Assembly: GCA_003008705.1 (NCBI GenBank) | Contig: PDUO01000131.1 | Location: 1-25,517, forward strand | Reading direction: 5' to 3' | DNA length: 25,517 nucleotides | DNA from: Pezicula radicicola | Taxonomy: Eukaryota > Ascomycota > Leotiomycetes > Helotiales > Dermateaceae | Shown here: one piece after another, positions 1-10,318 of the stretch | How positions within the stretch are numbered: the first letter of the stretch is position 1 | Layout: each line of letters starts with the position of its first letter | Notes under the pieces: generated by a model | Databases searched by the model: none | What the model saw: the letters and a program-made list of their open reading frames with translations, nothing else | What the model was told of the DNA's origin: nothing | Translations under genes and position numbers: made by a program

Positions 1-1690
1 ACTTCATTACCTTTGAATATCGATTTATCTATAGTGATTTGCCCTTAGTTTATTCAAGGGAACCTGAAGCCTGACAATAACCTTTACCTTATTAATAGAG
101 TAGAACTAGATAAGGTTCTCTTCTAATAGTAGTACTCTATAATCCTAGCTAATAGTAATTATTATATAGTCTTATAATCTTATAACTAGTAGAATCTTTA
201 GAAGTTTACTTAGATCCTATCTTATAGTAATAGAATAATTATAACTTCCTTTATAACTAATCCTACTCTTAGTACCTAAGGTAAGTTTTAAGAAGATACT
301 AATAATATAAGCCTATATTATAAAAGCCTCTTTAATAGTATTGAGATTCTTCAGAGCCTTTAGGTAGTCTTAATAGAATAGATAGTTAATAAAATTACTA
401 GTTGAAAGTAGAGAGATAGCTCATTTAGTAATCACCGAGTTATAGGTTATATATAGGCTAACTATATCTTCTTTGACGGTGCAACGGTCTAGGGTTATAT
501 TCATCCTCTAGAGGAAGTACTATAGGTCGTCATCTCGGAGACCGATACTTACTACCTTGTCTTCTTAGAATAGGCCCCTATAAAGCCTATATAGTAAACG
601 CCTCGAGGTATCCAAGATAGCCCTCTGATATTTCTTTATATACCCTATCTGGATACATGAAGTAATCCTCTCTGGGAAATCGATCGAAGCCTACCTTATA
701 TACTAGTACTCCTCATCTAGGAAAGATAGGAGGATACCATCGAAGGTAACAAGCTGCCCTTCTGTAAGTGATCTCTCTTGGGCCTTTTAGACTTGGAAGG
801 AAGCCTTATGATATTGAAGAGCTTGTCTACCGGCCTTGTCTTAATAGTCCCTCTTTCGGCGTTGATGGTCATCCTATAAGTATACCTTGTATTAGATCTA
901 ATACAGCCCTCGATATCATAGGTTCTTATATATTACTTACCTTGTGTTGTAACAGAGCTCCTACCATAGAGTCATTACGAGTATATACAATCCTATACCA
1001 TTGCTTGTTTTCTTGAATACATAAATTTCGTAGCTCCCTATCCCGAAGCTTTACTAGTCGATAGGTTTCCAGAAGCTACTCGTCTTTGAGTTGCTGCTCC
1101 TGCTATACTTACCGCCTTGCTAACTTCCTACTTTCTATAATCTGAGTGTCCTTAGCTCGCTGCTCCTCCCGTGCTCGATGTCTCTCGAGAAGCTACTCGT
1201 CTCTGACCCGCTTCTGCTCCTGATGTACTCACTGATTTACTAACATCCTATCTTCTATAATCCGAGTGACCTCTGCTCGTTGTACCTCTGCTCGTTACTC
1301 CTCCTGTACCCGACGTCTCTCTAGAAGCTGTTCGTCTGTGACCCACTCCTGCTCCTGATGTACTCGCTGATTTACTAATATCCTATCTTCTATAATCCGA
1401 GTAGCCTCTGCTCGTTGCTCCTCCTCCTGTTCTTCTAACTTGTGCGCGAGAACCTCCTCATTTTTCTGAGTAATCTTCGGGGGTAACCTACTACAAAGCC
1501 GCTTAACCCTCTTCCTCTCCTATTCTTCATCATAAAGCCTCCTAAACCTCTTCCGGTCATCATCGTAAATCTACTTAGCCCTAGTCTGCTCTTCCATCGC
1601 AAAGTCGTGTGTATAAACCTTCTCACCGAGAAGTAGACTATCTTGTAGCCTTGAAAGCTGAGATGGTATATATACCTAGATATTACTATT
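1..1690 (-). pseudogene. RIP-degraded gene for an unrecognised coiled-coil protein, cut by the window edge
   Basis: I do not recognise this family. One minus-strand frame can be followed from about 1690 to position 1 with stops only at TAA, TAG or TGA codons where CAA, CAG or CGA would fit. The N-terminal part (about 1690-1560) reads VYIPSQLSRLQDSLLLGEK and then a basic/acidic stretch. About 1480-1080 encodes three diverged copies of a roughly 40-residue Glu/Arg/Gln-rich unit containing TRIIEDR and LLERxRxxEEQRA, a strong coiled-coil pattern. A candidate intron lies at 874-940: donor CAAG|GTAAGT, acceptor CTTATAG|GAT, 67 bp. Removing it keeps the frame, which then runs through FDGILLSFLDEEY (about 740-700) to the window edge. 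The 5' start is not resolved and the 3' end lies outside. The steady C-to-T and G-to-A decay, without obvious indels, points to RIP. It could be transposon cargo or a duplicated host gene. Confidence 0.6.
874..940 (-). other. Relic spliceosomal intron in the coiled-coil pseudogene
   Basis: Read on the minus strand, the sequence CAAG|GTAAGTAATATA begins at 940 and ends CTTATAG|GATGACC at 874. The length of 67 bp is usual for filamentous fungi, and TCTAATAC about 20 bases before the acceptor can serve as branch site. Splicing at phase 0 joins two readable coding stretches in one frame, whereas the unspliced sequence does not. No functional splicing is implied, since the gene is dead. Confidence 0.55.
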
Positions 1691-2593
1691 ACAAAAGGCG
1701 AAGTAAAATATCAAAGTAAAATACTACGAAACCAAAAAAGAAAGTAGTATAAGAAGGAAACAGTGGCTGAGACAAGCTTACTAAAATAGTAGCTGAGGAG
1801 GTTACCAAGAGGGAGGTTACTAAGAGATTACTAACCAAAACCGGATTAATTCGGAAAAAGGAAATACCGAAAGTACTATACTCTCTTCTCTTCGATTAAC
1901 CTTCTTATTAAGCTTTTAGTTTAATTTCGAAGGTATAGAACCTCTCCTTAAGTACTCCGAATTTTAAAAACATTATAAAAGTCGTGATTAAATAAGGGGG
2001 AATAGCTAAAGCTATAATTAGTAGTATAATTAAAATAATCAATAGTATAATTAACTATAGTCTTTTCTTTATTACTAAGTAGTCTTCTTAGAGAGAAATA
2101 GTTAAAGAAAGTAGTATATTAATAATAATTTTATAGACTTACTCTTAAAAAAAATTTATAATTCTAAAACTATAGATTTATCTTATAATAGGGTATATCT
2201 TATAATATAGAGATAGATATTATTATTTATTATTAAGTTATATAGTAGAAAAAGTATAGACTAATATATAATATAAACTAGTATATAATTATACTTACTT
2301 AATTATTATATATATAATAACCTATTATAGAAGACTCTCTAAGAAGAAATTAAAGCTTCCTAAGCTCCTTCTACTAGGTCTTATAATATATAAATTACTC
2401 TTGAAATAAAAATTAGGTTTATTTCTTTATATATTCCTACTAATATAGTAGGTACTAAACGCGTAACCACTACCCTATATTATAGCTAAGCTATACTCTA
2501 GCTACTCCTATTATTAAGTTATATACTACTATTCTATCTTAGTTTTATAATATTATAGATCCTATAGTAATATATAACTAATAGTATAGTAGA
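1691..2593. other. AT-rich RIP-mutated intergenic DNA, no gene recognised
   Basis: The sequence is dominated by TA-rich words and stop codons in all frames. I could not follow any protein of recognisable family. The part next to the coiled-coil pseudogene (1691-1900) is slightly less AT-rich and may be its 5' flank. Confidence 0.5.
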
Positions 2594-2780
2594 ACTTATA
2601 GTACTATATAACTTATAGTACTATATAACTTATAATACTATATAACTTATAATATTATATAACTTATAGTACTATATAACTTATAGTACTATATAACTTA
2701 TAGTACTATATAACTTATAATACTATATAACTTATAATACTATATAACTTATAATACTATATAACTTATAATACTATAAG
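2594..2780 (+). repeat. 17-bp minisatellite, 11 copies
   Basis: Eleven head-to-tail copies of ACTTATARTACTATATA start at 2594, 2611, 2628, 2645, 2662, 2679, 2696, 2713, 2730, 2747 and 2764, with almost no length variation. Copies alternate between TATAGTACTATA, a perfect 12-bp palindrome, and TATAATACTATA, which differs by one G/A transition. The units are directly adjacent, with no unique spacers, so this is not a CRISPR array. Confidence 0.9.
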
Positions 2781-3007
2781 TTAATTTAATAACTATCTAT
2801 AATTAGTATCTATACTTTTTAATACTAACTCTTCTAGTATAAATCCCTATTTAGTACTAATGTTTATTAAGTAATAATCTAAGTCTTATATCTAGTTAGA
2901 TAATTAAAGACTACTATAGTCTAATAATTAGTTAAAGTACCTAAAAATAATATAAGATATACTAGTATTTCTAGTTATAATATACTAGGAAGCTGAATCT
3001 ATTTAAT

Positions 3008-3136
3008 TCTTAATACTAGTATTCTTATTATACTAGTGTCCCTTATATACTAGTACTAGGGAGCTAAATTTCTACTTTATCCTTAATACTAGCGTCCTTA
3101 TTACACCGGCGTCCCTTACTCAATAGCGCTAGGGAG
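3008..3136 (+). repeat. Two diverged ~55-bp direct repeats
   Basis: Positions 3008-3063 and 3081-3136 share the order CTTAATACTAG, CTTATTA, GTCCCTTA and CTAGGGAG. The right copy keeps CpG-containing words (CACCGGCGTCC, AGCGCTAGG) where the left copy has TA-rich equivalents (TACTAGTGTCC, AGTACTAGG). The left copy is therefore the more heavily RIP-mutated one. Confidence 0.6.
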
Positions 3137-4200
3137 TAGTAAAATTTAACTCCTAAATACTACTAACGTTAAGAAAGACTAGGTTTAGCTTCTTATCCTA
3201 AATACTATACTAAATAGAGCTATCTATACTAAATCTATTCTTAGAATTAAAGGGTACTTTATAATATTATATAATAATTAAGTTTATAAAGTAATATTAT
3301 TCCTCTATCTATAGACTAAAAAAAAATTTATCTTTTATAATTCTTAACTAAATTAAAAATAAATAAACAAGAGCTAGATATCTAATATATATACTTATTA
3401 GATTAATCTAGTTATAGTTTATATATTTATTTTTAATAAGTTGATTAATTGATTTATTTAATTTAATATCCGTTCCGGTAGCCTTAAGACTACTATATAG
3501 ACTTATATAAGACTAGATCTTTTACCTTATATATTTTTATAAATTATAATATAGTAAATATATTAATTCAAGTCTTAAAAAGTTAAATACAAGATTATAT
3601 ACTATAGAGGAGATAAGGTACCTCTATACTCTATACTTATTAGAAGATAAATTCTACCCCTACCTTACTTTCTACCTTAGTACTTAAGAAACTTATAGCT
3701 ACTATCCCTAACCTCTAACTAAACCTTATATACCTCTACTAAGTTAAAGTATATTTAGAGGGGAATAGTACTTATATAATATCTTTATATAACTACTATA
3801 TATTACTAGTTACCTACTAGTAAAAGTATTATAGTATATTAGGGAACCCTCTCTAAAATCTTATAAACTATAAGCTAATAAGGATATATTATTAGGATAG
3901 TAAATTATCTAAACTAAAGACTAGGATTAATAATATAGGGTTTTCTATTCTTTATAATCTACTAGATACTATTATAGAGTATATTAACCCTTTAAAAAGC
4001 CTTAATAATTATTATTATCTAACTAACTTTATAGTATTATCTTCGTTTATAGATTATAGGGTTACCCCTGAAAGACTTGGACCTATAAGAAGGTTTCACT
4101 ATTAGTACTATAAGAGGCGAGGGAGATATCTAGAAGTTTATACTAAGGAATCAAGAAATTATTCTTATAAAAATATAAAGTAATATTAAAGCTTATATAA
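3137..4200. other. AT-rich RIP-mutated DNA upstream of the NLR pseudogene
   Basis: No recognisable protein was found on either strand. The last 150-200 bases may contain the eroded start of the NLR gene downstream, because the esterase-like domain should begin upstream of the first segment I can read (about 4210). I could not place its ATG. Confidence 0.4.
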
Positions 4201-7200
4201 AAGCTTGAACTAGATAAGGTCTACTAGCTACTAGATCTTCTACTAACGGATTATATAAACTCGTGGATTCTTATATAAGGCTATAATTCCAAGGTCTTCT
4301 ACTTTTTTAGTAAAGCTATAAACTAAAGTAATATAATAATATATACTAGGAACCTACTATATATATTAAAAGTCTATAGGTTAAGTTATATAAGTCTATC
4401 TACTATTATTTTCATCTATATACTAAAGTATTATATAGTAAGGGAGAAGCCTTATATTTATAGTATATTCTCTTAGTAGTAAGTTATATTATAAGTTATA
4501 TTATAAGTTATATACTATACCTCTAGAAACTAATAAGTAAAAGGGATTATTATAAAAGATATAATTATATCTAATAATTAGTAGAATTTATTAACTTCTA
4601 GAAAAACTATTAACTAATATATTTATAGGTCTTTTAATATACTACTATAGATGTAGACCCTGAATTACTTGATATTTATATATCTATAGATATTATAATC
4701 TTTCTTGGGATACTATATTACGGTAGTAGTAAGGCTAGAATTACTAAGGTTATTAGAAAGATTATTTTTATTTTAGGATTTAATACTATAGACTAGAATA
4801 TATAAGTACTCTATATTAATAGTAGTAAACTTGAGTTTATTTATAAGCTCTTTATAAAGCTTTATAAGTAGTAAGATTACTATTTCTAGGTTTTTATATT
4901 TCAGGAAGCTAAAGGTATAATAGAGATAAGTTATCTAAAGTTAAATAAGAGGGTTAGTCTAGTAATAGACTTACTTTTAAGGATTTATAGCTTACTATTT
5001 CTTATTATTATTTCTAGGTTATAGAACCTTTCTCCTCTTTGATTACTACTATTAAACTAACCTAAATAATCAATATAAACTATATATCTATATATTGATT
5101 TTTAAGTAAAGACGACGAAGGATATAAATAGATCTTAGGAGAGATTTAGATTATTATATCTAAGATATAGTAAAGGAGGGAATAGGGTATATTTAAAAGG
5201 AATAGAGAAAATACTAACTTAAAGACTATATCTCCGAGTTAGATAATAATAGCTTCTTCTATCTACTATATATAATCATCAGGTCCTAATTATAATATAA
5301 AGTAGCTAAATAAAGATATAAGCCTTTAATAACGTAGAGAGGAAGTATACTATACTCCTGACCTAAAATATATTAGATATAGTAGAGTACAAGTCCTCGC
5401 TTTCTAGCTATATAGAGAGTACTTACTAATAGATTCTATTAAACCTATAGTATATTAACTAGAGTTTATAAATATAAAATTACCTTCTATAGATAGTTAG
5501 ATACCCCGGGAGTAGAAAAACAATTCTATTAGTATATATTTTAGAATATCTATATATAGGTAAATCTTCTCTAAGCTTATATATAACTTTATATTATTTC
5601 TTTTATAATAAGAAGATTAAAATATAAAAGGATAGAAAAGTAATTCTTAGAAGCCTTATTAGCTAACTCCTTATTTATCATCAATTCTTAATCAAGTATA
5701 TTAAGGCTATATATAATCTCTAAGGCTTATAGTTTAACTAGAATTTTAATATACTCTAGAGGATCTTTATTATTATTACTAGTAATAAGTAAGTAGGGCC
5801 TATTAGTATTATTATTAATACTATTAATGAATATAATAAAACAATAGGAAGGAGGCTTCTATAAAACGTTTATAATCTTATAGTTATATTAAGGTTATCT
5901 AGTTTAAATACTCCTTATATTAAGTTTCTTATTATAAGCTAGTCTCTACTAGGGTAATAATATATAATAAATCTTCTTTAAATTAATATATCTTAGAATT
6001 ATATTAAATAAGATCTAAAGCTAGTAATATAAATAAAAGTCGAAGGTATCACTAAGTAAACTTAATATAAGCTTGATATAAGTATATACCTCGAAAATAT
6101 TTTATATTCTAAAGTAGATTAAACCTTTCTATAAGTTACTCTTATACTTGATCTTCTAGAAAAGAGTTACTTAGTATTATAGAAAGATTTTAAACTTATT
6201 ATCGATAAACTACCTTAGGATATAATAGTTATATATAAATACTTTCTCTATAATATCCCTACTAGATACTAAATATATACTTCTAGGCTATTGTATTTCC
6301 TCGTTAGAAGCTTAAGACCCTTTACCTTAGAGGAGATATAAATTTTAATAGTTATATAACCTAGCTACTATACTTTAGCTACTATAGATAAGGATGTATA
6401 GTCTAATATTCAGGAGATAATTAAAGGTATATTAGGTTTACTTATTAGGATCTAGGATAGTTGAATCTATCTAGTTTACTAGTCCCTCAAGGAATTCCTC
6501 TAAAATCTATCAACTTAAATAGAGAACTTACTATTAGCCCTCTATAGTATTAATCCCTATAATATAAGTTTATACTTTATAGAGGTATATATATTATATT
6601 TATTACTCGATGATTTTAAAAAGAATATTTTCTTATAGGATTTATTAAGTACTAAGGACTCCTTGATTTCTCTAATAATATTACCTAGTAATCTTAAATC
6701 TATTGAATAGCTCTGGGAGCTATTTAATCTAGGAGAGTATACCTTATTCGAGGATCCTATAGTACTTAAGGTAGAAGTTTATAAAACTATTAAAAAGTAT
6801 ATATTATTTAACTATTTAACTAGGTATTAGATAGAATACTTCTGATTAGTCTACTTAGAAAGTACTCTTAAGCTTCAAGAATCTATTCTTTTATTATTAG
6901 ATACTACTAGATCTCTGGGTTTAAATTAGCTTTAATTCTACTAGTTATATACTAAATTAAATTTACTATATCCTAGAGATTTTAATCTAATAGTTACCGC
7001 GAGTTACTTTAGTTATTTAACGTTCTTAAAAGCTCTTTTAGAAGGGCTTCCTATTAAACTATATATATTAATATATAGTATATACTAGGTATCCTATATA
7101 GAATACTATAATATTATAGATCTACTTCTTTATATTAGAGTAGATATTAATATAAATATTATTGATAGCTAGAGTCCACTAGTTATTATAATCTAGTCTA

Positions 7201-8165
7201 ATTATATAGATATAGTAAAGCGTCTATTAGAGGATAAGGGGTTTATTTCTAAAGAAAAGGGTTATTGAGTTAATTATATAGCTAGGGGTAGTTGGACTCC
7301 TCTGTTTATAGCTACTAGTAATAGTTATATAGAAATTATTAGATAACTTCTCTAATATAGACGGATCTAGCTAGATATAGTAGATAATAATAAGTAGATA
7401 CCTCTGTTTTAGTTAATAAGTAGGTAGAGTTTAGAGGTAGTCTAGCTCCTATTTATAAATAAGTATATCTCTATAAATTATATAGATAAGTTAGATTAAA
7501 ATATCCTCTCTTGGGCTATAGTAGTAGATGAACTTAAGATTATAAGGTATCTTATAAGCTTGAAATATCTTAAAGCTAATAAAGTAGACTAAAATAGCTG
7601 AATAGTATTATCTTAGATAGTAGGAAATAGTTATTTAAAGACTACTACCTACCTCCGGTATAGCTAGTATATTAAGGTATCCAGGAAGGATAAAGATAGA
7701 TATAATATACTTTTATAGACTTATTTAGGAAATCATTATAGTATAGTTAAATATCTAATTAGGTATAATATATAAGGAGTTAATAAAGAGGATATAGATA
7801 GATAGATACTACTTATCTAGACTCTCTTTATTAAAGCTCCTAAAACTATATAAGTACTACTTAACTCCGGACTAGTGGACCTGAATAAAAAAGATAAAAA
7901 TAGACGGAGTACTCTTTCTTTTACTATAGGCTATAGTTATCTAAATATTATCTAGATACTATTAAAATTCAGAGGTATTAAGGTTGATAGTAAAGATAAT
8001 AGTAGACGAATACCTTTATTATATATATTATAATACCCTAATATTATTAAGGTACTATAGAATTTAAGTACTTAAATTCTCCTGATCTTCCTAATACTAT
8101 AGTAAAATATTAAGGGCCTCTAGGATAGTTATACTACTCTAAGTAGTCTTCTTCTAGCCTTTGTA
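4201..8165 (+). pseudogene. RIP-degraded NLR: esterase-like domain, NACHT NTPase, ankyrin repeats
   Basis: Fungal NLRs are STAND-type NTPases that sense non-self and can trigger cell death. Several landmarks survive. The N-terminal serine-esterase-like (alpha/beta hydrolase) region reads IIIFLGILYYGSSKAR at 4692-4739, matching the family's IIFLGTPHRGSSKA. It ends with FLSKDDEGYK at about 5100-5128, preceding the NTPase as usual. The Walker A remnant at 5502-5525 reads YPGSRKTI (from GSGKT by G-to-A). Walker B at 5808-5834 reads IIINTINEY, where the family has IIIDAIDEC; every difference is a G-to-A change. The winged-helix end reads VYQSLKEFL at 6474-6500 (Q is a TAG). From about 6960 to 8060 come ankyrin-type units such as SPLVIIIQSNYIDIVKRLLE. 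About 5400-8160 stays in one frame, so decay is by substitution. The 5' parts are in other frames (introns or indels). The exact start is unknown. Confidence 0.8.
4479..4513 (+). repeat. 12-bp tandem repeat, three copies
   Basis: The unit TAAGTTATATTA occurs three times in a row, the last copy diverging into TAAGTTATATAC. It lies inside the eroded esterase-like part of the NLR gene and may account for a frame change there. Confidence 0.6.
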
Positions 8166-9683
8166 CTAAGGATATTTATATAACTTCTTAACTATATTAT
8201 TACTATCTAATACTAAGATAGGAATAATAGGAATACTATAAAGAATTTAGAATAGAAGAACTTAAGATCTCTTAGACTACTATATACTTCTCTATATTAT
8301 AGCCGAGGAGTCTAACTAACTTCTAGAATCTATCTTTAGACTAATTAATTATATCCCTGAATTATCTATTAGTAGAGTTGAAGGAAGCTTGGGTAAAGCC
8401 TTATATCTTATTAATAAGTATAATAAGTTATTTTACTTAGTTAATAGTATTAGAAATATCCTTTACAAGTTCCCTACTTACTAATAAGATATCTATAGAG
8501 AGTATAAAGATAGTATAGTCTACTCAACTATTACTAACGTTTAATATTTTCATTAAAATATAATATAAAGAAGCTAAATAATATATACCTACCTAATATA
8601 GTAATATAATAAATTAGGGTATAAAAATTCAGAGTAATTTCAAGGTCTTTTAATTTTCTAGCTATCTAATTATAGGTCCGAATTCCCTCTTACTAAAAGC
8701 TCTCTATTATTAATATATTAATACCCCTATACTAGATTATTATTAGTAACTAACTAATATCAATGAATACTAAAGCTATTAAGAGCTAACTTTAAAGAGT
8801 ATATAGTCTATTATAGTAGACTTCCTAATACTATCCTAATCTAAAATAATAAGATTCTTTTCTTCTTTTTCTTAGGGTTCTATTTTTAGTTTAGTTAGAG
8901 TACTAGGTTAGTACTAAATAATTAAACAAGGTCTACTTTATAAGGCTTTAGGGGTAAGGTATTTTATAAGATCAAGGGAATATAATAATATATATATAAG
9001 TATATAAATAATATAGTTTAATAATTATTATAAAGAGAGGTTATTATATAACTCTAGCTTAAGATAATTTCCCTTATATAATAGAAGACTACTAAAGTTC
9101 TACCCTACTAAAATAAGGTTTTTATAATATAGTAATATACTTCTAGAACCCTTTCCTATCTATTATTCTAAAATATATATTAGCTATAGATATTTAATCA
9201 ACGTTTTATAATATACTAAGGGTAGATAGAAGTTCCACCAACCTTTATTAGTATATAACTTACCTCCTTATTAATTATAATATAACTAATATAGATTATA
9301 CCTACTTAATACTTCTATAGTAAGTAGTTATAATAAACTTATTTATTTCTATAAAAGTTATAATAATAAAAGAATAAGTATCTATTATTTAGCTTTATTC
9401 TATAATTATTAGATTACTATTATTCTATATAATCCTAATCTAGGAGAATACTATATATTTAAGTTAGCTAACTTACTAATATAGTAGTATTATTTAAGTA
9501 AATTATAGATACCGAATATATAAGACATTACTAACTCATTAGTAGATAAAGAGTAATAAGACCCTATAGGTTAGACTTTCTAACTATAAGTTAAAAAATA
9601 ACACGGGCTAAAAAGTAGTATATTAGATCCCTTATACTAAACGGTATATAGTTAAGTAAAATAGTTAAACTTTAATATATACT
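8166..9683. other. AT-rich RIP-mutated DNA with two unassigned readable stretches
   Basis: Two plus-strand stretches still read like old coding sequence. One spans about 8266-8480, includes AEESN and NYIPELSISRVEGSLGKALY, and carries stops only at Gln-type codons. The other spans about 9400-9680 and includes DPIGQTFQLQVKK and SSILDPLY with TAG/TAA at Gln or Trp positions. I do not recognise a family for either. They could be further exons of the NLR gene or parts of separate transposon genes. Confidence 0.3.
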
Positions 9684-9803
9684 ATATAAAGGATAAGTTA
9701 TTAAGTATTAAGCCTAGTCTAAGCGTTCCTTATCTAAAATCAATATATTCTATAATAGAAATACTTAGACTATACCTATTACTTTATAATTTATCCTTTA
9801 TAT
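9684..9803 (-). mobile_element. MITE-like inverted-repeat element, copy A
   Basis: The outer arms, about 45 bases each, are inverted repeats of one another. The left arm starts TATATAAAGGATAA and contains TAGTCTAAGCG. The right arm contains ACTTAGACTATACC and ends TTATCCTTTATATA. The spacer is about 28 bp. The reverse complement of the whole unit aligns through arms and spacer with 25181-25299, so this is a dispersed element and not a chance hairpin. It has no coding capacity. TA is a possible target duplication but cannot be proved in such AT-rich flanks. Confidence 0.65.
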
Positions 9804-10318
9804 ACTATATTATAATATAAATAAATAAAAATTCTAAATATCTATTTATTATATACTTATATAACTATACTTACTAGTTAAAATATCTTATATATACTAA
9901 GTTAAATTAAAGTCTTTATAACTCTTAATAGTATATATCTAAATAAGAAAGGTATAAGATAAAAAATTAATAAGAGAAGACTTAGAGATTAACCTTATAG
10001 ACTATTACTATATAATATTTAAAATATATTATATTATTAAGAACTAACCTCTTTACCTTATATAAAGGATAGTTATATACTATTAGTTACTCTACTAATA
10101 TATAGTATAAATAAATATTCTTAATATAGTCCTATATATATAAAATATAGTTAAAGGTATATATTCAATCATTATATAAAAGTTACTCGTTTCCTAAGTA
10201 AATAGTATATTAGATCTTCTCATAGACGAGAGGAAACTTACTAAACAGAGGGAAGGGGTTAAGAGTAGGAGATCCTCTCTTAGCTAGAGCTAACTATAGC
10301 TAGTGAGTCTGAAACTCC
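9804..10318. other. AT-rich RIP-mutated DNA downstream of the DUF3435 pseudogene
   Basis: No gene recognised. The base composition rises a little at 10200-10320, just beyond the C-terminal end of the DUF3435 pseudogene, which reads toward this stretch. Confidence 0.4.

Noticed and set aside
768..1016. 82-residue plus-strand ORF
   Set aside because: It lies opposite the readable minus-strand coiled-coil pseudogene, spans its intron and matches nothing; a shadow frame.
2594..2780. CRISPR-like array
   Set aside because: Repeats are contiguous with no unique spacers, and the genome is eukaryotic.
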